Below are positions 17,855 through 25,240 of a stretch of 64,000 nucleotides of DNA, one piece after another. The notes below the pieces were generated by a model. It was not told where the DNA came from, ran no database searches, and saw only the letters and a program-made list of their open reading frames with translations. Location: contig NZ_JACHGN010000023.1 of NCBI RefSeq assembly GCF_014202315.1, positions 1-64,000 of the forward strand, given 5' to 3'. The stretch is from Thermocatellispora tengchongensis (GTDB lineage Bacteria; Actinomycetota; Actinomycetes; Streptosporangiales; Streptosporangiaceae). The translations under genes were made by a program, and so were the position numbers. Positions within the stretch are counted from its first letter, which is position 1. Each line of letters opens with the position of its first letter.

Positions 17855-18532
17855 ATGTCCCGCACGGCGCTCATCACCGGCGGCGTCAGCGGCCTGGGCA
17901 AGGCCGCCGCCATCCGCCTCCAAGCCGACGGCGTCAAGGTCGTCACCCTCGACGTCGCCGACGGCGCCGACCTCGTCGTGGACGTCACCGACCCGGCCGC
18001 CGTCCATAACTCCGCCGAGCAGATCGGCCCCGTCGACATCCTCGTCAACTCCGCCGGCGTCGTCGGCCCGAACGCCCCGCTGTGGGAGGTCCCGCTGGAC
18101 GGCTGGCGGCGCACTTTCGACGTCAACGTCAACGGCACCTTCCACACCTGCCGCGCCTTCGTCCCCGGCATGCGCGAGCGCGGCTGGGGCCGCATCGTCA
18201 ACATCGCCAGCATGGCCGGCAAGGACGGCAATCCCGGCATGGCCCCCTACTCCGCCTCCAAGGCCGCCGTCATCGCCCTCACCAAGTCCCTCGGCAAGGA
18301 GCTGGCCACCAGCGGCGTCCTCGTCAACGCCATCGCCCCCGCCGTGATCGAGACCCCGATGAACGCCGACACCGGCCCCGAGGCCCTGGCCCACATCACC
18401 AGCCTCATCCCCATGCGCCGCGTCGGAAGGCCGGAGGAGGTCGCCGAACTGATCGCCTGGCTCGCCTCCGATAAGGTCAGCTTCTCCACCGGCGCCGTCT
18501 ACGACATCAGCGGCGGCCGCGCCACCTACTGA
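17855..18532 (+). CDS. SDR-family NAD(P)-dependent oxidoreductase
   Basis: This 225-residue enzyme follows a GGAAAGG ribosome site 7 bases upstream. It has the coenzyme motif TGGVSGLG, the NSAGVVG loop, catalytic Ser in NIASMAG, YSASK (Tyr and Lys), and ends GAVYDISGGRATY. Asp at the end of beta-2 (VVTLDVADG) suggests NAD. It could be the sugar 1-dehydrogenase or a 2-keto-3-deoxy-sugar-acid dehydrogenase of the surrounding pathway. It lies directly behind the dehydratase relic. Confidence 0.9.
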   Translation: MSRTALITGGVSGLGKAAAIRLQADGVKVVTLDVADGADLVVDVTDPAAVHNSAEQIGPVDILVNSAGVVGPNAPLWEVPLDGWRRTFDVNVNGTFHTCRAFVPGMRERGWGRIVNIASMAGKDGNPGMAPYSASKAAVIALTKSLGKELATSGVLVNAIAPAVIETPMNADTGPEALAHITSLIPMRRVGRPEEVAELIAWLASDKVSFSTGAVYDISGGRATY

Positions 18533-18591
18533 CCGTCGCGATCCCCATGGCCCGGTTCGCCGAGCCACGCCACTGACGCCACGACGCCGGG

Positions 18592-18624
18592 GCCGCCCGG
18601 CCGGTGAGGGGCCGGCCGGGCGGC
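18592..18624. terminator. Bidirectional hairpin between SDR and DapA-family genes
   Basis: GCCGCCCGGCCGG and CCGGCCGGGCGGC form a perfect 13-bp stem around a 7-base loop. It sits between two convergent genes, six bases before the DapA-family stop, so it probably ends both transcripts. Confidence 0.8.
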
Positions 18625-18629
18625 GTCGC

Positions 18630-19562
18630 TCAGGAGAGCTTCGCCCGAGGGTCGCGCCGGGCGAGCCGTTCCAGCAGCACATCGATCTCGGCGCGCTCGG
18701 CCGCGGTCAGCGAGCGCCCCGGCGCGCGCTGGGCGTCGTCTGCGAGCAGACCGCGCCGCCGCATGACGTACTTGCGGACCGCGAGACCGACGCCGGCCTG
18801 CTGCTCGTAGCGGATCAACGGCAGATGCGCGTCGAACAGGTCGTGCGCGTCAGCGGTCCTCCCCTCGCCCATGAGCCGGACGACATCGACGAGGAGTTCC
18901 GGGAAGCAGTAGCCGGTCATGGCGCCGTCCGCGCCGCGGCGCATCTCGAAATCGAGGAACAGGCCGCCGTTGCCGCACAGGATCGACAGACGCGGCATGG
19001 CACCGGCCTCCTCCGCGGCGCGCAGTGCGCTGATCTTCTCCAGGCCGGGCCAGTCCTCGTGCTTGAGCATCACCACCGACGGCACCTCCCGCGCGATGCG
19101 TCGCAGCACCGGCACCGACATCACGACGGAGAACGTGAGGGGGTAGTCCTGGACGACGACCGGCACGTCCGGCCCGAGCGCCTCACCGACCTGCGCGTAG
19201 TAGCCGACGATCTGATCGTCGGTGCGCAGGGTGTGCGGCGGGCCGACCATCACGCCCGCCGCGCCCCGGGACATGACCTCGCCGGTCAGCGCCTTCATGG
19301 ACGCGAAGCCCGGAGCGGAGACCCCGACGACCACCGGGAGGCGGGTCCGGTCCAGGACGGCCGCGGCCACCTCGACGGCCTCGGCGTGGGTCAGCTTCGG
19401 CGCCTCGCCCATCTGCCCCAGCAGCGTGAGGCCGTCGGCTCCGGCCGCCTCGTAGAAGTCGACGAGGCGGCGCAGTGAGTCCAGGTCGATCCGGCCGTCG
19501 GGGTGGAACGGCGTGGGCGCGATGGCGTACACGCCGCGGGTGGTCCTGCTGATCGACGTCAT
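18630..19562 (-). CDS. DapA-family lyase/dehydratase, probably 2-keto-3-deoxy sugar acid
   Basis: This 310-residue class I aldolase-fold protein has Schiff-base Lys167 (VVMLKHEDWPG) and proton-shuttling Tyr140 (VVVQDYPLTFS). The second motif of the family, usually GTTGE, reads LLGQMGEAPKL. The LKHEDWPG and QDYP pattern recalls L-2-keto-3-deoxyarabonate dehydratases more than dihydrodipicolinate synthase; with no lysine genes nearby, a sugar-acid role is favoured. AGGAGGG precedes the ATG by 9 bases. It would follow the lactonase and the broken dehydratase in an oxidative pentose pathway. Confidence 0.88.
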   Translation of the reverse strand: MTSISRTTRGVYAIAPTPFHPDGRIDLDSLRRLVDFYEAAGADGLTLLGQMGEAPKLTHAEAVEVAAAVLDRTRLPVVVGVSAPGFASMKALTGEVMSRGAAGVMVGPPHTLRTDDQIVGYYAQVGEALGPDVPVVVQDYPLTFSVVMSVPVLRRIAREVPSVVMLKHEDWPGLEKISALRAAEEAGAMPRLSILCGNGGLFLDFEMRRGADGAMTGYCFPELLVDVVRLMGEGRTADAHDLFDAHLPLIRYEQQAGVGLAVRKYVMRRRGLLADDAQRAPGRSLTAAERAEIDVLLERLARRDPRAKLS

Positions 19563-19603
19563 GGTCGTCGCCCTCCTGGGTCTCGGTCATGGTACGGGTG
19601 GCT

Positions 19604-19836
19604 GTGACCCCGCTGATCCGCTTGAGGTTCATCCACAGGTAGCGGTTGTCGTACTCGTGCAGGTGGCCGCTGCTCGATCCGCAGGTCACCACCACGCCGC
19701 CGCGCCGTGCCACGAAGGTGGAGATGCCGATGGTGGCCCGGCCGGCGTAGTCGAAGACCACGTGCGGGTCCTCGCCCACGGCGGCGCGGATGGCCTTGCC
19801 CAGCCGCTTGCCCGCCGCGATCGTCTCCTCCGGCGA
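19604..19836 (-). pseudogene. Fragment of crotonyl-CoA carboxylase/reductase
   Basis: A reading frame without a start encodes an internal fragment: SPEETIAAGKRLGKAIR, GEDPHVVFDYAGRATIG, FVARRGGVVVTCGSSSG, HEYDNRYLWMNLKRI. These match the C-terminal catalytic part of crotonyl-CoA carboxylase/reductase (ethylmalonyl-CoA pathway), which is normally about 440 residues. The match stops abruptly after LKRI and before SPEE. About 78 codons remain. No other gene of that pathway is present. The flanks 19563-19603 and 19837-19936 show nothing else. Confidence 0.8.
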
Positions 19837-19936
19837 GCCTGGCGCCCCGTCGCCCAGCCCGACTCGAACCCCCAGGCGCGCCGTCCGACGCCGAGCATGC
19901 CGTCGGTGTGGGTGGCCGGCTCCTGGTCGTCGGCGT

Positions 19937-20653
19937 TCATCCGCGCCCGGCGTTCGAGACCATGCGTTCGGCCTGTGCCACGATCGCCTCCAGGTGGGCG
20001 CCGTGCGCGCCGCGCCAGTACACACGACGGCAGGCCGTGCAGCGCGCGAAGGTGTCGTAGCTGCGGCGGGTGCCGGGGCGCAGCGAGCGTTCGACCTCGT
20101 CCTTGCCGACGTACGCCAGCGACCCGTTGCAGGCGGTGCACCTGGTCCACGGGGCCAGCGGGGGCGCGAACCGTTCGAGCACGTCGCCGAACTGGTCCTG
20201 CGGACGCGAGCCTCGGACGTGCGCCCCGAGCCACAGGCTCCTGCGCCGCAGCAGCCCGCGGTCCTGGGTCAGCAGCACCCGCCGCTCGGCGTTCGCCCGC
20301 TCGACGAGGACGTCGTCGTCGAGGTCGTTCTCGTAGGCCGTGTCCACTCCCACCAGCCGCAGCCGCCGTGCGAGCGTGCCCAGGTGCACGTCCAGGATGA
20401 ACCGGTGGGCGGGGACGATCTGCGGCCGCGGCACCCCGAGGACGCTCACCACGTCCCCCGCCCGCGGCCGGTACGAGGGGGCGACCTCCCGCCCGCCGAC
20501 GACCAGGCTCCCGACCTCGGGCAACGGCACTCCGGCCGACTCGACGACGTGCCCGAGGGAGGAGACGCCGTCGCAGGCGAGCCAGAGCTCCTCGCCCCGC
20601 TGCCGCGGCGGCAGGAAGAACCGCAGCCCCGCCTCGACGCGCAGGCACACCAT
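19937..20653 (-). CDS. Mut7-C RNase-domain protein with N-terminal ubiquitin-like domain
   Basis: This 238-residue protein is built of a ubiquitin-like beta-grasp (~1-90; LRFFLPPRQRGEELWL, EVAPSYRPRAGDVVSVLG) and a Mut7-C domain (~95-235). The second has a PIN-like start (FILDVHLGTLARRLRLVGVD, NDLDDDVLV, RRVLLTQDRGLLRR) and a zinc ribbon with CTAC and CTAC pairs. It may be a ribonuclease; the cellular role is unknown. The start is uncertain: GGAGGAG lies against the ATG at 20653, so GTG at 20662 or further in is possible. It is divergent from the peptide operon and shares its upstream region. Confidence 0.85.
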   Translation of the reverse strand: MVCLRVEAGLRFFLPPRQRGEELWLACDGVSSLGHVVESAGVPLPEVGSLVVGGREVAPSYRPRAGDVVSVLGVPRPQIVPAHRFILDVHLGTLARRLRLVGVDTAYENDLDDDVLVERANAERRVLLTQDRGLLRRRSLWLGAHVRGSRPQDQFGDVLERFAPPLAPWTRCTACNGSLAYVGKDEVERSLRPGTRRSYDTFARCTACRRVYWRGAHGAHLEAIVAQAERMVSNAGRG

Positions 20654-20871
20654 CTCCTCCACACGCCCAGCATGCCACCGTCGCCGAGCACCGCGCTGAA
20701 GCGGGCGGCGCAGCTCGGGCCTGCGGCCCCCTGGGCCTGTGCCGGCAGCGGGACCGGCGGGGGCCGCGCGGCTCACCGCTCCGGACGCGACCAGGCCGAT
20801 CATGCGCGGCGACGCCGCGTACACACCGCAGGTGGGACGGCCGGCGGTCCCGCGGCCGGCGATCCACCCAT

Positions 20872-20924
20872 TGACCGGTCGCCGATCCCTGCCTACCGTG
20901 GCCTTACTGCGAATAATTCGCAGT
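20872..20924 (+). promoter_or_regulatory. Promoter with 19-bp palindrome before the peptide/YcaO operon
   Basis: TTGACC (20872-20877) and TACCGT (20894-20899) are 16 bases apart. At the expected transcription start lies a perfect palindrome, ACTGCGAAT-A-ATTCGCAGT (20906-20924). The 9-1-9 layout is that of Fur- and DtxR-family metal boxes, though the bases match no box I know. A looser TTGC/GCAA pair follows at 20924-20940. Together with the FecBCD-type genes downstream this suggests metal- or product-responsive repression. The rest of 20654-20871 shows nothing clear. Confidence 0.7.
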
Positions 20925-20962
20925 TGCGAGATCATTGCAAGCTATCCATGAGGAGGATGGCC

Positions 20963-21070
20963 ATGGCACATGTCTCATTCGAAGAGATCGAGGACCTCAC
21001 CGTGTGCGTGAGGGCGCACACGCCGGCCGTCGACACCGCGTTCGCCTGGAACGAGGACGACGAGAAGTGA
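20963..21070 (+). CDS. 35-residue putative RiPP precursor peptide
   Basis: AGGAGG ends 6 bases before the ATG at 20963, the best start of three nearby ATGs (20948, 20957). The peptide begins MAHVSFEEIEDLTVCVRAH and ends AFAWNEDDEK. It has one Cys (15), one Ser (5), Thr at 13, 20 and 25, and an acidic N-terminal half like a leader. A short acidic peptide directly before a fused E1-like/YcaO enzyme is the standard arrangement of azol(in)e or thioamide RiPP precursors. Leader and core cannot be divided with certainty: Cys15, Thr20 and Thr25 are the likeliest modification sites. It lacks the Ser/Thr/Cys-rich core of classical thiazole peptides, which is odd. Confidence 0.75.
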   Translation: MAHVSFEEIEDLTVCVRAHTPAVDTAFAWNEDDEK

Positions 21071-21072
21071 TC

Positions 21073-21092
21073 GACCGCGGGAGGCCGCGGTC
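21073..21092 (+). terminator. Hairpin between precursor and YcaO genes, probable attenuator
   Basis: GACCGCGG and CCGCGGTC form a perfect 8-bp stem with a GAGG loop, starting two bases after the precursor stop. There is no T run. In such a place it would let some transcripts end, giving more precursor than enzyme mRNA, or protect the upstream 3' end. Confidence 0.6.
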
Positions 21093-21158
21093 TGGGTCTC
21101 CCGCACCCTCATCGCCTCGCGCTCCTCGCCCGACCGCCCGACTCCGGAGGCCAGCCGG

Positions 21159-23174
21159 ATGACCCGCCCGCTCCGAATCGCCCCCGGCCACCAGCTCTAC
21201 CCGGGCGCCGACGGCGTCTGGCGCTGCCACAGCCCCGACGGCCGGGTGACCCGCGTCCTGACTTCTGCCGCGCTGATGCGGCGCCTGCCCCAAGCCCTGG
21301 CAGGGGCGGTCCCGATCGACGACGACATGGGCGATTTGCTGCGGGCCCTGGAGCGGCGCGGGGTGCTCGTCCCGGCCGGGACCGTCCCGCCGCTGAGCGG
21401 CCGCGTCGTGCACGTGACCGGGGAGACGCCCATCGCCGACCTGACCGCCGCGCTCCTGCGGCCGCACGTCACGGTGGTGCGGGGCCCGCTGGAGTCGGTG
21501 GACGGCGTGGACATGGTCGTCGCCTGCGCCGGGTGGTTGCCCGACGCCGAGTGGCGGCGCATCGACAAGGTGTGCGCCCGGGTTCCCTGGCATCGCTGCC
21601 ATGCCGACGGCCTGTCGTTCCGGATCGGGCCGTGCACCGTCCCGGGCCGCACCGCCACCTATGCCGACACCCGTGCCCGCCGGCTCGCCGCCGCCCGCCT
21701 GCCGGAGGAACTGCTGACGTTGTGGGACCGGCTGGACGGCGGGGACGTCATGACCGGTGAACCGGAGAACGCGTCGAGCGGCCTGGTCGCGGGGCTGCTG
21801 GCCGATGACGTGCTCGCGGTCTTGTCCGGGCGGCCGGTCCCGAGCGAGGGGCATCAGGTGATCGTCGGCGCGTGCCTGACCCGCCGTCCCGTGCTGCCGC
21901 TGCCGCGGCCGGGCTGGGCGTGGAGCGCCACCCCCCGGCAGCTCGTGGACTCGGAGTACGGGCTGATCACGCGGGTGGTGCGGGAGGCGAGCGCGCTGGA
22001 TGCCTGTGTGATCTACCGGGCGTACGTGGCGGCCACGGACCGTTTCGCGCCCTGGAAGGCCGACCGGGTGGCCGGCGGCGCCGCGCTGGACGACGACCAG
22101 GCCCGCGACGCGGCCATCGGCGAGGCGGTGGAACGCTACTGCGGCAACGCCGTCCCCGATGAGCTGCCTCGTGGCAGCTACGCCGGGCTGGCCGCCGACG
22201 CGATCGACCCGGACCATCTCGCCCTGTACGCGCCACACCAGTACGCGGCCGCCGGTTTCCCGTTCACGCCCCTGACCCCTGACCTGGAGATCGAGTGGGC
22301 GAGCGGTCGCGACCTGGCCGGCGGCGCGGAGGTCTTGGTGCCGGCCTCGCTGGTCTATCTCAACTACACCCGCCCTCCGCACACCAACGCCCACGTCAAC
22401 GCCGGCATCGCCGCGGGCCCGGATCGGGAGCGGGCCGAGCGCTCGGCGCTGGAAGAACTGTTCGAACGCGACGCGGTCACGCTGTGGTGGCTGCGCGGCC
22501 GGCAGGCCACCCGCTACATCCCCGACGGCCTGGCCGGGCCGCTGGAGGAGGCGGCCGGCCGTGGCCTGTCGGTGACCTTCCTGACGATCCCCTCGGCCTT
22601 CGGCGTCCCGGTCATCGGCGCCTTCCTGGAGGACCGCGCCCGCCAGGTCGTCGCCTTCGGCACGGCCTGCCGCCGCGACCCGGAGGCCGCGGCGGCCAAG
22701 GCGTTCACCGAGGCCGTGGTGTCCTACACGATGAGCCTGGACCTGCTGGACGGCGATGCCGCCGTCTGGCGCACCTGCGATCACCCCTACCGGCCCTACC
22801 GGGCCGGCCGAACCTACCGCGACGCCTTCCGCCCCGACTGGCACGACCTGACGGACCTGGAGCTGAACCTGCAGCTCTTCCTGGACCCGCGCATGCAGGG
22901 CCCGCTGCTGGACCGGCTGCGCGAGCCCCCGCCCGGCCCGCCTCCCGCCCCCGCCGGCCCGGACGACCATGTGGCGCGGCTGGCGGCGGCGGGCCTGCGG
23001 GCGGTGTCGGTCGATCTGACCACGCCCGACGTACGGGCCGCCGGGCTGTGCGTGGTGCGGGTGGTGGTGCCCGGCCTGTACGCGAACGCGCCGGCGGCCT
23101 TCCCCTTCCTCGGCGGCTCCCGGCTCGGCACGGCCGCCGGCGACCTGATCCTCGACCCTCTTCCCTTCGCCTAA
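21159..23174 (+). CDS. Fused E1-like/YcaO cyclodehydratase (TOMM type)
   Basis: This 671-residue protein follows GGAGG. The N-terminal ~90 residues resemble a leader-binding winged domain; residues ~90-230 match the degenerate ThiF/E1-like partner of TOMM systems (CAGWLPDAEWRRIDKVCARV, RIGPCTVPGRTATYADTRARR). The YcaO domain runs from ~250 to the end, with ATP/Mg-binding acids in AIGEAVERYCGN (~320), RAERSALEELFERDAV (~430) and TEAVVSYTM (~518). YcaO enzymes use ATP to activate the peptide backbone, forming azolines, thioamides or amidines. The tail ends LDPLPFA instead of the PxPxP common in cyclodehydratases. No TfuA or SagB-type dehydrogenase is nearby. The gene lies between the peptide gene and the oxidoreductase. 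Confidence 0.9.
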   Translation: MTRPLRIAPGHQLYPGADGVWRCHSPDGRVTRVLTSAALMRRLPQALAGAVPIDDDMGDLLRALERRGVLVPAGTVPPLSGRVVHVTGETPIADLTAALLRPHVTVVRGPLESVDGVDMVVACAGWLPDAEWRRIDKVCARVPWHRCHADGLSFRIGPCTVPGRTATYADTRARRLAAARLPEELLTLWDRLDGGDVMTGEPENASSGLVAGLLADDVLAVLSGRPVPSEGHQVIVGACLTRRPVLPLPRPGWAWSATPRQLVDSEYGLITRVVREASALDACVIYRAYVAATDRFAPWKADRVAGGAALDDDQARDAAIGEAVERYCGNAVPDELPRGSYAGLAADAIDPDHLALYAPHQYAAAGFPFTPLTPDLEIEWASGRDLAGGAEVLVPASLVYLNYTRPPHTNAHVNAGIAAGPDRERAERSALEELFERDAVTLWWLRGRQATRYIPDGLAGPLEEAAGRGLSVTFLTIPSAFGVPVIGAFLEDRARQVVAFGTACRRDPEAAAAKAFTEAVVSYTMSLDLLDGDAAVWRTCDHPYRPYRAGRTYRDAFRPDWHDLTDLELNLQLFLDPRMQGPLLDRLREPPPGPPPAPAGPDDHVARLAAAGLRAVSVDLTTPDVRAAGLCVVRVVVPGLYANAPAAFPFLGGSRLGTAAGDLILDPLPFA

Positions 23175-23189
23175 GGAGCGGCACCGGAT

Positions 23190-24209
23190 ATGCGGATAGG
23201 ACTGGCCCTGGGGTACCACGGCGAGCCGATGACACAGATCGCGCCGCTGGTCGAGCTGGCCGATCGGATCGGCGTGGACTCCGTGTGGAGCGTGGAGGAG
23301 TACGGCGCCGACGGCGTGAGCGTGCTGGCCTACCTGGCGGCCAGGACCGAGCGGATCAAACTCGGCACCGGCGTCCTGCAACTGGCCGGCCGCACCCCGG
23401 CCAACACCGCGATGACCGCGCTGACGCTGGACATCCTGTCCGAAGGCAGGCTGCTGCTCGGCCTGGGGGTGTCGGTGCCGTGGATCGTGGAGGGCTGGCA
23501 CGGCGTCCCGTACGGCAGGCCGCTGACCCGCACCCGCGAATACGTGCAGATCCTGCGCGCGGCGATCCGCTGCGAGGAGCGGGTGACCCACGACGGCGAG
23601 TACTACCGGCTCCCCTACCACGGCCCCGGCTCCACCGGCCGGGCCCGCCCGGTCAAGGCCCTGCTGGACCCGGTCCGCACCACGATCCCGACCTACCTGG
23701 CCGCCATCGGGCCGGGCATGGTGCGCCTGGCCGGGGAGATCGCCGATGGCTGGCTGCCCGGCTTCTACTCCCCCGAACGCGAAGGGGTCATCACCGCCCC
23801 GCTCGACGAAGGGCTCAAACGCGCCGGCCGTGACCGGGAGGCCGTGGACATCACCGTGATCACGCACGCCGTCCGCACCCGTGACCTGGCCAAGGCCCGC
23901 GACGAGCTGCGTCCGTTGTATGCGGCCTACCTCGGCCCGGACGTGCCCGGCGTCCGCAACACCTACTTCGACCTGGCGCGCGAGATCGGGTTCGAGGCCG
24001 AGGCCGAGACCATCCGCGCCCACCACCGCGAGGGCCGCCGCGCCGAGGCCATCGCCGCCGTCCCGGACGCGCTGCTGGACGAGGTCGCGCTGCTCGGGCC
24101 GCTGCCGCGGATCGTGGACCGGCTCGCCGCCTGGAAGGAGTCGCGGGTCGGCACGCTGGCGCTCATCACCCGCGACCGCACGCTGCTGGAGGCGGTGCTC
24201 TCCGCATGA
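23190..24209 (+). CDS. LLM-class flavin/F420-dependent oxidoreductase
   Basis: This 339-residue luciferase-like TIM-barrel protein has typical motifs: MRIGLALGYHGEP, LADRIGVDSVWSVEEYG, RTERIKLGTGVLQL, RTPANTAMTALTLDILSEGR and FYSPEREG. The pattern resembles F420-dependent members common in actinobacteria; FMN cannot be excluded. It starts 15 bases after the YcaO stop, behind AAGGAG, and overlaps the next gene by four bases, so it is part of the operon. In the absence of a SagB-type enzyme it may oxidise azolines to azoles or modify another residue of the peptide; this is inferred. Confidence 0.88.
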   Translation: MRIGLALGYHGEPMTQIAPLVELADRIGVDSVWSVEEYGADGVSVLAYLAARTERIKLGTGVLQLAGRTPANTAMTALTLDILSEGRLLLGLGVSVPWIVEGWHGVPYGRPLTRTREYVQILRAAIRCEERVTHDGEYYRLPYHGPGSTGRARPVKALLDPVRTTIPTYLAAIGPGMVRLAGEIADGWLPGFYSPEREGVITAPLDEGLKRAGRDREAVDITVITHAVRTRDLAKARDELRPLYAAYLGPDVPGVRNTYFDLAREIGFEAEAETIRAHHREGRRAEAIAAVPDALLDEVALLGPLPRIVDRLAAWKESRVGTLALITRDRTLLEAVLSA

Positions 24210-25240
24210 TCCGCATGATCCGCATGACGCGCTTGAGACGCATGCTCGTGCTGCTGGCGGCACTGACGCTGGCCGCCTGCTCGCAGGCTCCCGCCGCCCA
24301 CGAGGCCGGGCAGGCGGCGGCGCCGCGGGCCGGCTTCCCGGTCACGATCGAGAACTGCGGGCGAAAGCTCACCTTCGACAGGCCGCCCGCCAAGGTCGTG
24401 ACCGGCTACCACCCCTCCCTGGAGACCCTGCTCGCCCTCGGCCTGGGCGACCGGATCGCCGGGCGCACGAACTTCGCCGAAAGCGCGTTCCTGCCGGGCC
24501 AGAAGGAGCAGTACGACCAGATCCCGGAGATCTCCGACACGATCATGCTGCCGCAGAAGGAGGTCATGCTCGCCCAAGGGGCGGACTTCGTCCTGGACAA
24601 CGCGATGGCGAGCTTCGACGCCGCCGGCGGTTACGCCACCGTGGAGGAGCTGGACGCGGCGGGCAGCCCGGTGTACATCATGGGCGGCTGGTGCAGCCCC
24701 GAGGAGGTGCTGGAGTTCACCATCGACGACACCTTCACCGACCTGCGCAACCTCGGTGCGATCTTCGGCGTCCCCGGCCACGCCGACAAGCTGATCAGCG
24801 AACTGAAGGGCAGGCTCGCCGACGTCCGAAAGCGCGTCGCGGGCCGTACCCCGGTCAAGGTGCTGGCCACCGACGGCGGCACGGGCCCGGTCAACGCCTA
24901 CGGCGGCTTCGGGATCACCAACCAGATGATCACCCTGGCCGGTGGCGTGAACGTGCTGGCCGACGTCAAGGGCGACTACACCGAGGTCAGCGCCGAGAGG
25001 ATCAGCGCCACCCAGCCCGAGGCGATCCTGGTCAGCGACTACGCCACGCTACGCGGGGAGGCCATGCCGAGCTCGCCGGCCAAGGCCGCCGACGCCTTCG
25101 CCATCGCCAGGAACAGCCCGGCCGCCAAGGACAGGCGCTACCTCGCCGTTCCCGTGGCGGCCCAGCATCCCGGCTACCGCAACATCCTGGCCATCACCGA
25201 CATCGCCCGCTTCCTGCACCCGGACGCCTTCGCCCGGTGA
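24206..25240 (+). CDS. FecB/BtuF-type binding lipoprotein
   Basis: This 344-residue protein starts at ATG 24206 (ATGA overlap); two further in-frame ATGs follow within 18 bases. Basic residues, a hydrophobic stretch and lipobox LAAC (Cys25) mark a lipoprotein. The body is a class III (siderophore/cobalamin/heme) binding protein: VTIENCGRKLTFDRPPAKVV, HPSLETLLALGLGDRIAG, VNVLADVKGDYTEVSAERI, ATQPEAILVSDY. It should capture a metal chelate outside the cell and hand it to the following permease and ATPase. The position behind RiPP genes suggests that the ligand is the modified peptide or its metal complex. Confidence 0.9.
   Translation: MIRMIRMTRLRRMLVLLAALTLAACSQAPAAHEAGQAAAPRAGFPVTIENCGRKLTFDRPPAKVVTGYHPSLETLLALGLGDRIAGRTNFAESAFLPGQKEQYDQIPEISDTIMLPQKEVMLAQGADFVLDNAMASFDAAGGYATVEELDAAGSPVYIMGGWCSPEEVLEFTIDDTFTDLRNLGAIFGVPGHADKLISELKGRLADVRKRVAGRTPVKVLATDGGTGPVNAYGGFGITNQMITLAGGVNVLADVKGDYTEVSAERISATQPEAILVSDYATLRGEAMPSSPAKAADAFAIARNSPAAKDRRYLAVPVAAQHPGYRNILAITDIARFLHPDAFAR

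Noticed and set aside
18630..19562. DapA-family gene as lysine-pathway dihydrodipicolinate synthase
   Set aside because: Context is sugar-acid oxidation and the motifs (LLGQMGEAPKL, LKHEDWPG) deviate from DapA toward keto-deoxy-sugar-acid enzymes.
20951..20956. ATG at 20948 as start of the precursor peptide
   Set aside because: It lies upstream of AGGAGG itself; only the ATG at 20963 has correct spacing to that ribosome site.
20997..24263. 1088-codon open frame opposite the YcaO and LLM genes
   Set aside because: Antisense shadow of high-GC codon use; Gly/Arg/His/Gln-rich, without domains, while the plus strand carries clear catalytic motifs and ribosome sites.
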